Shown: piece by piece, positions 51,718-60,654 of the stretch
Layout of the letters: every line of letters begins with the position of its first letter
Numbering within the stretch: the stretch's first letter is position 1
Source of the DNA: an uncultured Ruminococcus sp.
GTDB taxonomy: Bacteria > Bacillota > Clostridia > Oscillospirales > Ruminococcaceae
DNA length: 64,000 nucleotides
NCBI GenBank assembly: GCA_945868475.1
Contig: CAMBLM010000006.1
Coordinates: 103,318-167,317, forward strand
Reading direction: 5' to 3'
Translations under genes and position numbers: made by a program
The notes under the pieces: model-generated
What the model was told of the DNA's origin: nothing
What the model saw: the letters and a program-made list of their open reading frames with translations, nothing else
The model's database searches: none

Positions 51718-54114
51718 TTACTTAAGCTTCCAGATATCACGAGCGTAATCTTCAACTGCTCTGTCGGCAGAGAAGATGCCTGCGCCTGCGATGTTGTGGA
51801 GGGACATCTTGTTCCACTTGTCCTTGTCCTTGTAACATTCGGAAATGTACTGCTGTGCGGACTGGTAAGCGTCAAAGTCTGCAAGAACCATATATGGGTC
51901 TTTGAACTTGAGGGAGTTTGCAACTTCGTCAAACTGGCAGCCGTTGATGCCTGTGTACATCTTGTTGATAGCTCTTGCGATAACTTCGTTGTTCTCGCAG
52001 TAGCTTTCGGGACGGTAGCCCTGTGCCTGCTTTGCAAGAACTTCGTCAGCGTTCATACCGAAGATAAAGATGTTGTCGATTCCGACCTGATCCTTGATCT
52101 CGATGTTTGCGCCGTCGAGAGTACCGAGTGTGAGCGCACCGTTGAGCATAAGCTTCATATTACCTGTACCCGACGCTTCCTTACCTGCGAGGGAGATCTG
52201 CTCGGATACTTCTGCTGCAGGCATAAGGAGTTCGGAAAGGCTTACGCAGTAGTTTTCAAGGAAAAATACCTGGAGCTTCTTGTTAACAGCAGGATTCTTC
52301 TTGATCTCTTCGCCGAGAGCCCAGATCATCTTGATGATCTGCTTTGCAAGATAGTAGCCCGGTGCAGCCTTTGCAGCAAAGATATATGTCTTAGGAACGA
52401 AATCTGCGTTCGGATTGTCGAGGAGATACTGATACTCTGCGATGATATTGAGAGCATTAAGGTGCTGACGCTTATATTCGTGCAGACGCTTTACCTGAAC
52501 ATCGAAGATGCTGTCCGTATTAAGAACAACGCCGAAGTTGGACTTTACATACTTTGCAAAGCGCTTCTTGTTTTCGAGCTTGATCTTGCTGAGCTTATCG
52601 AGGACCTTCTTATCATCTTCAAACTTGTTGAAGTTGGAAAGTTCAGCAGCATTCTTCTTGAAGCCGTCGCCGATAGTGCTTGAAAGAAGCTCGGTAAGTC
52701 CGGGGTTAGCCTGGAGAAGCCATCTTCTGTAAGCAATACCGTTTGTAACGTTCTTGAACTTATATGGTGTATCAGCATACTCGTTGCTGAAAACATCCTG
52801 CTTGATGATATCGGAGTGGAGCTTTGAAACGCCGTTTACGCTGTGCGAAGCGCATACGCAGAGGAGAGCCATGTGGATCTGGTTGTTCTGAATGATAGAC
52901 ATTCTTGTAACCTTTGCGCTGTCGCCGATCCTCTCCATAAGCTCTGCGCAGTAACGATTGTTGATCTCAACGATGATGGAGAAGATACGCGGAATTACCT
53001 GCTTAACGAGGTTCATATCCCACTTTTCAAGAGCTTCCGCAAGAACCGTGTGGTTGGTGTAAGCAAATGTGTTTGTAACGATATGCCAAGCCTTGTTCCA
53101 GTTGTATCCGCAGTCATCGAGAAGGATTCTCATAAGCTCGGGGATAGCAAGCGTCGGGTGGGTATCGTTGATATGGATAGCAACCTTTTCGTGGAGGTTG
53201 TCAAGTGTGCCGTAGATGCTCATGTGGCGGTTTACGATATCGCCAACGGAAGCTGCGCACATAAAATACTGCTGACGAAGACGGAGCGACTTGCCCTCGA
53301 GGTGGTTATCGTTCGGGTAAAGAACCTTTGAGATAGCCTGTGCAACGGTGTTCTGTGAGAGGGACTTAGCGTAGTCGCCCTGATTGAACATCTGCATATC
53401 GAAGGAAGGAGCCTTTGCCTGCCACAAACGGAGAACGGAAACGCCCTCGCTGTCGTAGCCGGGAACATACATATCGTAAGGAACAGCATAAACTGTGCTG
53501 TAATTGTTGTAAGAAATGTGGTGGTACTTGTCGTCCCAGTGTTCAACTACTTCACCGTCGAAGTGAACTTCAATGGTCTTATCCTTCTTAGGAACGAGCC
53601 ATGTTTCACCGCCCGGGAGCCAGTTGTCGGGAAGCTCTGTCTGCCAGCCGTCTTCGATCTTCTGCTTGAAGATACCGTACTCATAGCAGATAGAATAACC
53701 CATTGCAGGGTAACCGTCAGTTGCCAGACCGTCAAGGTAGCATGCAGCAAGACGGCCAAGGCCGCCGTTTCCGAGTCCTGCGTCAGGCTCATATTCATAA
53801 ATTCTGTCGATATTAACATCCCAGGACTTCATGATCTCTTCTGCGATATCGTTGATGCGAAGATTGAAAAGGCTTGTCTTGAGCGAACGACCCATAAGGA
53901 ATTCCATTGAGAGGTAGTAAACTTCTTTTCTGCCCTCGGAATGGACCTGATTGCGGAACTTTCTGCGCTTTTCACGGAGAAGCTCAACAACGACTGTTGA
54001 GAGTGCCTTGTAGATCTGATTGTCCGATGCATCGATCGGGGTAACATTATACTCAGTCTGGAGGGTATTGCGGATCTTTTCTTCGAGGTCCGCCTTGTTG
54101 ATTACCGGCTGCAT
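51718..54114 (-). CDS. glgP: Glycogen/maltodextrin phosphorylase
   Basis: 798 residues, full length. N-terminal YYLSMEFLMGRSL, GLGNGGLGRLAACYLDG, catalytic-site His in HINDTHPTLAIPELMR, and the pyridoxal-phosphate region EASGTGNMKLMLNGALTLGTLDGANIE (in part) near residue 680. It releases glucose-1-phosphate from glycogen with phosphate. The start at 54114 is chosen over an upstream frame extension; AAAGGA is 13 nt before it. A short AATTACGCATTGATC tract touches the stop codon. Confidence 0.97.
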   Translation of the reverse strand: MQPVINKADLEEKIRNTLQTEYNVTPIDASDNQIYKALSTVVVELLREKRRKFRNQVHSEGRKEVYYLSMEFLMGRSLKTSLFNLRINDIAEEIMKSWDVNIDRIYEYEPDAGLGNGGLGRLAACYLDGLATDGYPAMGYSICYEYGIFKQKIEDGWQTELPDNWLPGGETWLVPKKDKTIEVHFDGEVVEHWDDKYHHISYNNYSTVYAVPYDMYVPGYDSEGVSVLRLWQAKAPSFDMQMFNQGDYAKSLSQNTVAQAISKVLYPNDNHLEGKSLRLRQQYFMCAASVGDIVNRHMSIYGTLDNLHEKVAIHINDTHPTLAIPELMRILLDDCGYNWNKAWHIVTNTFAYTNHTVLAEALEKWDMNLVKQVIPRIFSIIVEINNRYCAELMERIGDSAKVTRMSIIQNNQIHMALLCVCASHSVNGVSKLHSDIIKQDVFSNEYADTPYKFKNVTNGIAYRRWLLQANPGLTELLSSTIGDGFKKNAAELSNFNKFEDDKKVLDKLSKIKLENKKRFAKYVKSNFGVVLNTDSIFDVQVKRLHEYKRQHLNALNIIAEYQYLLDNPNADFVPKTYIFAAKAAPGYYLAKQIIKMIWALGEEIKKNPAVNKKLQVFFLENYCVSLSELLMPAAEVSEQISLAGKEASGTGNMKLMLNGALTLGTLDGANIEIKDQVGIDNIFIFGMNADEVLAKQAQGYRPESYCENNEVIARAINKMYTGINGCQFDEVANSLKFKDPYMVLADFDAYQSAQQYISECYKDKDKWNKMSLHNIAGAGIFSADRAVEDYARDIWKLK

Positions 54115-54234
54115 AACACACTGATCCTTTCTTATGCCAAAGGTCTGTCGGAACTGCACAAAAATGGACATAAGCTATGGTTTGCTGAAAAAACAGCTTT
54201 ACAGTTCAACTGACATTTAGCGCTTATCATAAAC

Positions 54235-54263
54235 TTTTTATGAGCATTTATCATTTCCGTCAA
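54235..54263 (-). promoter_or_regulatory. Possible glgP promoter
   Basis: Minus strand: -35 TTGACG (54258-54263), 17-bp spacer, -10 TAAAAA (54235-54240). Confidence 0.45.
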
Positions 54264-54574
54264 GATACAATGCTACATATTACCGTTTAATTATACAATA
54301 TTTTTTCACAATTTACAATCGTAATTTTAAACAAATATAGCCATATTCTTTGACCGTAAATATAAATATGCCCAATTTATATATATCTTTGGCGTTAAAC
54401 GTTTAAGTTTTGTTAAAAAGTCACTCATTTTCTTTACAGACTATGATTGCATAAAGCGTTGCCTTTAATATAATTTCAATTAGTCTAATGTATATTAGAT
54501 TGCAATTATAACAACTTGTCAAGTAATTGAGTGGAAATTTAATTTATAAAAATTTAATGCATTTCAGCGTTTCC

Positions 54575-54680
54575 TTATACTAAAAACCAATTAAAAACTA
54601 TACAAAAAATCGAGTAAAAACTTGCGTATATGGTTTTTACGAAGATTTTTTGTCTATAGTTTTATTGGTGTTTAGTATTA
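54575..54680. mobile_element. 100-bp MITE, copy 3
   Basis: Element 54578-54677. Left end TACTAAAAACCAATTAAAAA, right end TTTTATTGGTGTTTAGTA; inner arms AAAACTATACAAAAAATC / GATTTTTTGTCTATAGTTTT. Flanked by TTA on both sides. The left end carries AAAAACC instead of AAACACC. Confidence 0.88.
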
Positions 54681-54717
54681 GCTATAATTCTGTGAGGTTC
54701 CAAAAAGTGTTTTTGAA

Positions 54718-54757
54718 ATTGTACTGCAATTTGCAGTACAATAGGTTATAATATAAT
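54718..54757 (+). promoter_or_regulatory. Operator-like palindrome with -10 boxes and no gene behind it
   Basis: ATTGTACTGCAA-T-TTGCAGTACAAT (54718-54742) followed by TATAAT at 54747-54752 and again 54752-54757. Transcription would run rightwards into the rplL terminator. The remaining part of 54115-54840 shows only A/T-rich DNA and the MITE. Confidence 0.45.
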
Positions 54758-54837
54758 GGTTGAAATTATGTCAGCAAAAACAGCAAGGGGCGCACCCGAA
54801 ATAAAAGAAATGCACTTAACCAAATACCAAATGAATA

Positions 54838-54870
54838 AACAAAAACCCCGTCCTCAAAGAGAACGGGGTA
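54838..54870 (-). terminator. Terminator of rplJ-rplL
   Basis: ACCCCGTTCTC / GAGGACGGGGT stem followed on the minus strand by TTTTTGTTT, 23 bp after rplL. Confidence 0.9.
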
Positions 54871-54892
54871 ATTATTTACGAAAGTGTCAAAC

Positions 54893-55261
54893 TTACTTGA
54901 GTTCAACAGTTGCGCCTGCAGCTTCGAGCTTAGTCTTGATGTCTTCAGCTTCAGCCTTGGATGCACCTTCCTTGAGAGCCTTAGGAGCAGCTTCAACGAG
55001 TTCCTTAGCTTCCTTGAGGGAAAGACCGCAGATATCCTTAACAGCCTTGATAACGTCCATCTTCTTCTCACCGAAGGAAGCAAGAACAACGTCAAATTCT
55101 GTCTTTTCTGCAGCAGCAGCAGCGCCGCCTGCAGCAGGAGCAGCAGCTACAACTGCGGATACTCCGTACTTCTCCTGAACGCCTTCAACGAGTTCGTTGA
55201 GTTCAAGGATTGTGAGGGAATCGATAAGATCTAAAATGTTAGTAATTTTCTCAGATGCCAT
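54893..55261 (-). CDS. rplL: Ribosomal protein L7/L12
   Basis: 122 residues. N-terminal dimerisation helices ([17 protein letters not shown]), an Ala/Gly hinge ([13 protein letters not shown]) and the C-terminal factor-binding domain ([37 protein letters not shown]). Stalk protein recruiting elongation factors. ATG follows AAAGGAG, 100 bp after rplJ. Confidence 0.98.
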   Translation of the reverse strand: MASEKITNILDLIDSLTILELNELVEGVQEKYGVSAVVAAAPAAGGAAAAAEKTEFDVVLASFGEKKMDVIKAVKDICGLSLKEAKELVEAAPKALKEGASKAEAEDIKTKLEAAGATVELK

Positions 55262-55364
55262 GATAATAATCTCCTTTATAATTTGATTTTCCGTGCTTTA
55301 TTTTAAGCACTGATTTGGTTTCTGCGGTCATTTTACGCCGCAGAGCTTAAAAGTTCGATTGCAA

Positions 55365-55883
55365 TTAAGCAACTTCTTCCTCTTTCTTCTTGTCTGCAAC
55401 AGCCTGAACAGTAGCAGCAAACTTCTGGAGAGGGCTCTGGAGAGAACCGAGAAGCTGTGCAAGAAGAACTTCCTTTGAAGGGATCTTGGAAAGAGCGGTA
55501 ACGCCTGCCTTGTCGTAGATCTCAGTGCCGATGAAGCCTGCCTTCATAGAGAAAGTGGACTTTTCGTCTGCGCCTTCGATATACTTACCGAGGATACGTG
55601 CAGGAGCTGTCTGGTCATCGTTGGAAAGAGCGATTGCTGTTGTTCCCTCGAGAACATCATCAAAGCCTTCGTGACCTGCATTTTTAAGAGCGAAACGGAG
55701 CATGGAGTTCTTCTCAACGAAGTACTGTACGCCTGCTTCTCTGAGTTCCTTACGAAGCTTGGTATCGTCTGCAACGGAAATACCCTTGTAGTCAACGATA
55801 ACGCCTGCTGCAGCGTTCTTTATAAGGTCTGTGAGAGCTTCAACTCTTGCTTTCTTGGATTCAAGTACCTTTGCGCTTGGCAT
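55365..55883 (-). CDS. rplJ: Ribosomal protein L10
   Basis: 172 residues. N-terminal MPSAKVLESKKARVEALTDL, VDYKGISVADDTKLRKELR and the C-terminal helix that binds L7/L12 dimers. Start at 55883 after GGAGGTG; 15 upstream codons are leader. Preceded by an L10 leader and a consensus promoter. rplK-rplA, its usual neighbours, are not next to it. Confidence 0.97.
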   Translation of the reverse strand: MPSAKVLESKKARVEALTDLIKNAAAGVIVDYKGISVADDTKLRKELREAGVQYFVEKNSMLRFALKNAGHEGFDDVLEGTTAIALSNDDQTAPARILGKYIEGADEKSTFSMKAGFIGTEIYDKAGVTALSKIPSKEVLLAQLLGSLQSPLQKFAATVQAVADKKKEEEVA

Positions 55884-55987
55884 AATGTTTTCACCTCCGT
55901 AATTATACATAATACCTTTGAACGTCATAAAACGGCAATGGTATCAAACATAGATCGGTTGGTAACAATTGCTGCCGGATCTGTAAA

Positions 55988-56112
55988 AAGAAAAAACCTT
56001 TTCGGTCAAAGACTGAAAAGGGCAAAAGCATTATTATACTTTAGCGATCTTTCCTCGGCAGGATTTACGGTAAAAACCACCTGCTGTCTTTAGAACACGA
56101 TAGCCGTTGTCA
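55988..56112 (-). promoter_or_regulatory. L10 leader (autoregulatory RNA)
   Basis: Minus strand: AAGACAGCAGGTGG ... AAATCCTGCCGAGG forms the L10(L12)4-binding structure known from Firmicutes; it is followed by the terminator stem CCTTTTCAGTC / GACCGAAAAGG and TTTTTT (55991-56021). Confidence 0.92.
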
Positions 56113-56124
56113 AACAACTTTTGT

Positions 56125-56153
56125 ATTATAGCATATATTTTATCTCTTGTCAA
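56125..56153 (-). promoter_or_regulatory. Consensus promoter of rplJL
   Basis: Minus strand: -35 TTGACA (56148-56153), 17-bp spacer ending TGC, -10 TATAAT (56125-56130). Confidence 0.93.
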
Positions 56154-56224
56154 TACTTTTTCTCAAAAAAATCGTATCTTTTGCAAAAATCGCCGCAAGG
56201 TCATTCCCCTGCGGCGAAAATCAT

Positions 56225-57094
56225 TTATTGTATAAGCATGATCGCGGCGTTTCCGCCCTTCATTTTTGCAATGAACTTCTTTATCGCTTCGATCATCGTG
56301 TAAATAGAGTCGAAGATAGGATAATCTGCGTGGAAGTAGGTATGCGTCCAGTTATCATCGGTGAAAACATAGCCGTTTTCAGGCGTGCAGAAGTCCTTTT
56401 CATCGAAATATTCTTCGTTGTTGATGTAGAGCAGATCGCCGTCCCAGCGAAGCTCCATTGTTGTAGGGTTGTTCGCCTGCTTTACAAGCTTTCTTATTGT
56501 GGTGTCGAGCTTGAACATTCCCATAACGTCGATATCGAGCGTGTTCGGTTCGATATATACAGCGGTCTTGCCCGAGGATTTGTTTTCGACATTCATAACA
56601 TAATAGCGGAAATTTCCCGATGGCGAAACGCCGCTTTCAAGCACTGTATCGGTCGTTTTTACGACGAAAACATTCATCACGAGGAAGAAAACTATACAGC
56701 CGATAATGTATATCAGCAGAAAGATCGTTCCGAAAACCGTTTTGACCGTTTCATTCATCTTGCAGGAGAAAAAGCCGAACAGTGTCACTATTGCCGCAGG
56801 TATCAGCAGCGGCCAGTTTCCCCAGCTCAGAAGCAGTGACGGCAGGAACGCAACAAGGTTCAGTATATTGAACACAGCCGTGAGTGCCGAACGCCTTGTA
56901 TAATACATAAAAAGCCCGATTATAACGGAGATCACGGAATAAACTACCGCAAACTTCACCGTGTTTTCAAACTCTATCTTGTAAAAAACAGCGACATACG
57001 CAAAGTACAGCAGACCTGCCGTATATACACCGTTGAGAATGCTTACAAACAGTATGAACCACTTGTTCTTCAGCACTTTCATAACTTTATTCAT
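56225..57094 (-). CDS. Membrane protein, unknown function
   Basis: 289 residues. About five membrane segments in the first 155 residues (WFILFVSILNGVYTAGLLYF, FAVVYSVISVIIGLFMYY, TIFLLIYIIGCIVFFLVMNV), then a soluble extracytoplasmic domain starting VESGVSPSGNFRYYVMNVEN-like text (LESGVSPSGNFRYYVMNVEN) with a Trp/Tyr-rich end. I do not recognise the family. It lies 9 bp after the small DUF4190-like gene, in one unit with the carboxypeptidase. Confidence 0.65.
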   Translation of the reverse strand: MNKVMKVLKNKWFILFVSILNGVYTAGLLYFAYVAVFYKIEFENTVKFAVVYSVISVIIGLFMYYTRRSALTAVFNILNLVAFLPSLLLSWGNWPLLIPAAIVTLFGFFSCKMNETVKTVFGTIFLLIYIIGCIVFFLVMNVFVVKTTDTVLESGVSPSGNFRYYVMNVENKSSGKTAVYIEPNTLDIDVMGMFKLDTTIRKLVKQANNPTTMELRWDGDLLYINNEEYFDEKDFCTPENGYVFTDDNWTHTYFHADYPIFDSIYTMIEAIKKFIAKMKGGNAAIMLIQ

Positions 57095-57103
57095 CTGATA
57101 CGA

Positions 57104-57379
57104 TCATTCCTCTCCGCGGGAGCTTTCTGCGCTCTTCTCCGAACCATAGACTTTAAGCGTGACAAGGATCCCTGCGAGCGAGTTGAACACAGCTATCACG
57201 AGTGCAACGATATTGAGCGTGATGCCTGCGGTGCAGTTCTTGACCCTGCGCTTTTTCAGTCCTCTTGCAAGTCCCGTTATCGAGCAGCCGTAGGTAACGG
57301 CAGGGATACAGAACGCAAATACAGTACCGATGATGCCGAGAACAAGGCTCGAAACGCTGATCTTTTTCTTTTCTTCCAT
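57104..57379 (-). CDS. Small two-segment membrane protein (DUF4190-like)
   Basis: 91 residues: VSSLVLGIIGTVFAFCIPAV and AGITLNIVALVIAVFNSLAG with LARGLKKRRVKN between. The SLVLGIIG...-GLARG pattern is that of DUF4190-type proteins. Between the carboxypeptidase and the five-segment membrane protein. Confidence 0.65.
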   Translation of the reverse strand: MEEKKKISVSSLVLGIIGTVFAFCIPAVTYGCSITGLARGLKKRRVKNCTAGITLNIVALVIAVFNSLAGILVTLKVYGSEKSAESSRGEE

Positions 57380-57391
57380 AAAAAGCCCTCC

Positions 57392-58744
57392 TTAGAATCT
57401 TCTTTTTCCGTTGACGTGCTTTCTGCGCTTGCGCTTTTTGGCGGCTATCGCAAGAAGTATCGTATAGATAACAATAAGTGCGACCGCGATGCCTGCGGCA
57501 AGCTTGAACCAGAAAGAGTTGACGAATGCTTTGGCTTTAAGTATATTATAGTCGATCCGCGAAAGCTCTACGCTGTCTTTTGCAACAAGATCGACTGTGC
57601 AGAGCGTTTCTCCCGAAAGTGAGAGCGTATAAGTTCCGAGCTTCTGACCCTTTTCCACGGGTGCCATGACCATTCCGTCCTCATCGACTGCCGCCGAGGT
57701 GTCTATCTCGGTCTTGAGGTTAGAGGTATCGAGCGTTTTCGGCCAGAGTGTGTAAAAATCTTCCGAGGGGACGAGCAGAACGTGATCGCTGTCCTGTCCG
57801 AGCTTAACGGGAAGCTCGGTTATCTCCTGACCGGTGGAAAGTATCTTTTCGTAAGAAAAATTTTCAAAAGCCCATTCGTAGATGTTCTTATGATCTTCGT
57901 ACTGACCGTTGGCGGTGTTTCCGTCCGCGTCATACATCGGCGCACCCATTGTAACAAGGAGATAGTTGTTGCCGTCCTTGCGGGCCATAGAAACGAGGTT
58001 TCTTCCCGATTCATCGAGAGTACCCGTCTTTATTCCGCGCGCATACTGATAATAGTAGTCTGAACTTGGACGGAGCATTTTATTTGTATGATATATAGTT
58101 GCCCAACCCTCTGCCTGATAGTTTGTCGCTTTCATCGTGTACTCGGTCGTGCAGGCGATCTCAACGAACTTCGGGTAGTTTTCGACTGCATACTGCGCAA
58201 TAAGAGCCATATCACGGGCATTCGTGTACTGATTTTCGTCAAAAAGTCCGTGCGGATTTGTGAAATTCGTTCCCGTGCAGCCTATTTCCTTCGCCTTTTC
58301 GTTCATCATATCGACGAAGTTCGGGATACTTTCGTTTCCGACATTGTAAGCAAGGATACCTGCCGATTCACAGGCTGAATACATCAGCATCGAATACATA
58401 AGGTCGGTGACGGTAGCGATCTCGCCTCTGGAGTAGCCTACCGCGGACGCGCCCTGACCGTAAAGCTCGTCAAAAACGACAAGCGGAGCTTCAAACTCGG
58501 TATTGTCGAGATCCTGAACATGGTCAAGTACGACAATTGCTGTCATTATTTTCGTCAGCGAAGCAGGATAAATTTTCTTGGTCGGATTTTTTTCATATAC
58601 AACGATGTCTTTATCGAGATTAATAAGCACAGCCGCTTCACTGTTGACGGTGAAATTCGGCGTGAACGTTACGGCATCCGCCTTTATCGGCATAAACAGC
58701 GGCAGGATAAGCAAAATGGTCAGCAGAACCGCTAATTTTTTCAT
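57392..58744 (-). CDS. D-alanyl-D-alanine carboxypeptidase (penicillin-binding protein 5/6 type)
   Basis: 450 residues. Signal peptide (1-24), peptidase S11 domain with SxxK = SLTK at 62-65 and KTG at 239-241, a C-terminal PBP5-like beta domain, and a final membrane segment (LAAGIAVALIVIYTILLAI) with a basic tail. It trims the terminal D-Ala of peptidoglycan. The second motif, normally SxN, reads S123-A124-C125. Start at 58744, 12 nt from AAAGGA; the ATG 4 codons earlier touches the ribosome site. Confidence 0.92.
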   Translation of the reverse strand: MKKLAVLLTILLILPLFMPIKADAVTFTPNFTVNSEAAVLINLDKDIVVYEKNPTKKIYPASLTKIMTAIVVLDHVQDLDNTEFEAPLVVFDELYGQGASAVGYSRGEIATVTDLMYSMLMYSACESAGILAYNVGNESIPNFVDMMNEKAKEIGCTGTNFTNPHGLFDENQYTNARDMALIAQYAVENYPKFVEIACTTEYTMKATNYQAEGWATIYHTNKMLRPSSDYYYQYARGIKTGTLDESGRNLVSMARKDGNNYLLVTMGAPMYDADGNTANGQYEDHKNIYEWAFENFSYEKILSTGQEITELPVKLGQDSDHVLLVPSEDFYTLWPKTLDTSNLKTEIDTSAAVDEDGMVMAPVEKGQKLGTYTLSLSGETLCTVDLVAKDSVELSRIDYNILKAKAFVNSFWFKLAAGIAVALIVIYTILLAIAAKKRKRRKHVNGKRRF

Positions 58745-58868
58745 ATCTATTACCATTCCTTTCAGGAGAGAAGTTTTATTAAAAAATATGTACAGTATTT
58801 ATTATACCAAATTATAAGCTCAAATGGAAGTGGTAATTTAAATTTTTATCCATTTTGTAATAAATTAA

Positions 58869-58901
58869 GACCGCTGTTCTGCAAATTGCAGAACAGCGGT
58901 C
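58869..58901 (-). terminator. Hairpin after the first solute-binding protein gene
   Basis: Perfect 14-bp stem GACCGCTGTTCTGC / GCAGAACAGCGGTC. On the minus strand followed by TTAATTTATT only, so a weak terminator. Confidence 0.7.
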
Positions 58902-58934
58902 GGATAGTTTTTATTCGGTCGCAATATCAGACTC

Positions 58935-60398
58935 TTACTGAGCGTCGATAGCAGCCTTGAGGTTCTGGTCAACTTCGTCAACGAGCATCGCTATTGGATC
59001 AGCGAGAGTCTCTCTCATTGTTGCCCAGTCTGTGCCGTCGAATGCAGCTCTCATGCCCATCTGGTCACCACCGTCTGTTGTGTAACTAGCAATTTCAGTG
59101 GAGCAGCCTGCAGCGAAGTCAACAACAGGATACTGGTTTGCAAGGTCGTTGATAGCCTTCATCTTGTCAACGATCTCCTGGCTCCACTGGTAGTCGTCCA
59201 TGGACTTTCTGTCGGAAATTGCAACAGCTTCAGGATCAACCGAGCCGAGAATGTTACATTCTGCAAACAATGCAGCGCCCTGTGGGTTAGCAGAACCCTT
59301 GCAGAGTGCAAAGCCGTTTACCTTAGCACCCTGATAAGGATCGGAATCAGCAGGAGATGGAACAGGAACGATACCGAGGTTCTCAGGATCGATTCCGACT
59401 GTCCATGTTGCAGGGTCAGCCTGTACGCAGTATGGTCCAACGATGTAGAAGAGTTCGGAGCCTTCGCCGAGCATCTGAGGCTGTTCGTTCCAGCTGAACT
59501 GTTCCTTTGGGAACTTGCAGCCGTTCTGGTTGAGTTCGTACTGGAAGTTCATTGCCTTTTCAAGTGTAGGATCGTTGATGTTGCTCTGTACGCCGCCGTC
59601 AGCGGAAAGACCGATCATAGGAACACCTGCGGACATAAGGAGAGCCTTTTCATTCCAGTAACCGTCAAGACCGTACTGTGAAGAATCAGGATCAACGAAA
59701 TCATAGAGCATGGACTTGAATGTATCCCAGTTCCATTCGCCCTTTTCATAAAGCTCCCAAGGATCATCAAAGCCCTGAGCTTCGATAGTGGACTTATCAT
59801 AGATAACGATAGCTTCTGCTGTTACGTTAGTAACGAGTTCATAGTGCTTGCCGCCGAACTTGTAAAGATCCATAGCTGCAGCAACATTCTGCCAGATAGC
59901 GGAGTTGATGTCGATATAATCATCAACAGGCTGGAACATTCCGCTGATAATGCCCTTAGGGAAGTTAGCGGTATCATCTCCGGGGAAGATATCTACGCCG
60001 TTGCCGCCGAGAACCTGTGTGGAAAGGTCATCATAACGTGAACCCCAGGTTGTAGGGATCCATTCGATCTTGCCGCCGTACTTCTTTTCAAACATTTCAA
60101 GACCAACAGACTTGCTTGCACCGGTTGTGCTTGGGTTAAGGTCATAGTGAGCGAGCCACTTAACTGTCTTGTTTTCGAGTTCAACGTCCTGAAGCTGATC
60201 CATAACGCCTGCGAGAGCTTCCTCTTCGCCTTCCTTAAGACCTTCTTCATTGATCGCAACAGTCTTTGCGGTAGTTGTGGTAGCAGTTGTATCTTCGCTT
60301 GTGCCGCCGTCTGCAGTACCCTTGTCGCCGCAGGCTGTAAGAGCAGCAGTCATTGTCAATGCCATGATACCTGCAAGTATCTTCTTGGTATTTTTCAT
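58935..60398 (-). CDS. Extracellular solute-binding lipoprotein, paralogue 1
   Basis: 487 residues. Signal peptide with lipobox LTAC, a Thr/Asp-rich linker, then a family 1 binding-protein core (ELENKTVKWLAHYDLNP, YGGKIEWIPTTWGSRYDDLS, GIISGMFQPVDDYID, ALFAECNILGSVDPEA). Likely binds an oligosaccharide. No permease or ATPase gene is close. Start at 60398 after GGAGG. Confidence 0.9.
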   Translation of the reverse strand: MKNTKKILAGIMALTMTAALTACGDKGTADGGTSEDTTATTTTAKTVAINEEGLKEGEEEALAGVMDQLQDVELENKTVKWLAHYDLNPSTTGASKSVGLEMFEKKYGGKIEWIPTTWGSRYDDLSTQVLGGNGVDIFPGDDTANFPKGIISGMFQPVDDYIDINSAIWQNVAAAMDLYKFGGKHYELVTNVTAEAIVIYDKSTIEAQGFDDPWELYEKGEWNWDTFKSMLYDFVDPDSSQYGLDGYWNEKALLMSAGVPMIGLSADGGVQSNINDPTLEKAMNFQYELNQNGCKFPKEQFSWNEQPQMLGEGSELFYIVGPYCVQADPATWTVGIDPENLGIVPVPSPADSDPYQGAKVNGFALCKGSANPQGAALFAECNILGSVDPEAVAISDRKSMDDYQWSQEIVDKMKAINDLANQYPVVDFAAGCSTEIASYTTDGGDQMGMRAAFDGTDWATMRETLADPIAMLVDEVDQNLKAAIDAQ

Positions 60399-60485
60399 TT
60401 GTAAACCTCCAAAGTTTTTCCTTCTTAAAGGAACTGTTAAATAATGCACAAAAGTAATATGTACATTCACGTTTAAGCAATTAAT

Positions 60486-60514
60486 ATTATATCAAAAATT
60501 GAAATTTTAGTCAA
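60486..60514 (-). promoter_or_regulatory. Promoter of solute-binding paralogue 1
   Basis: Minus strand: -35 TTGACT (60509-60514), 17-bp spacer, -10 TATAAT (60486-60491). Confidence 0.85.
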
Positions 60515-60560
60515 TGTTGATTTTGTATATTTGGTTTCGGGCGTTTTGTTTACTTCCAAC

Positions 60561-60601
60561 AAAAAAACAAGCAAATCGGAGCGTTTTTTGCCCCGATTTG
60601 C
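60561..60601 (-). terminator. Terminator of solute-binding paralogue 2
   Basis: Minus strand: GCAAATCGGGGC / GCTCCGATTTGC stem followed by TTGTTTTTTTG. Confidence 0.88.
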
Positions 60602-60654
60602 TTTTTAAACGATTAAGTTATTTGTAAACTTTATATTAATTGTGTGTTACAGAA

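Noticed and set aside
54756..54890. Short plus-strand frame (MVEIMSAKTARG...) behind the palindrome at 54718 as a gene
   Set aside because: No ribosome site, no family, and the frame continues through the rplL terminator into antisense rplL.
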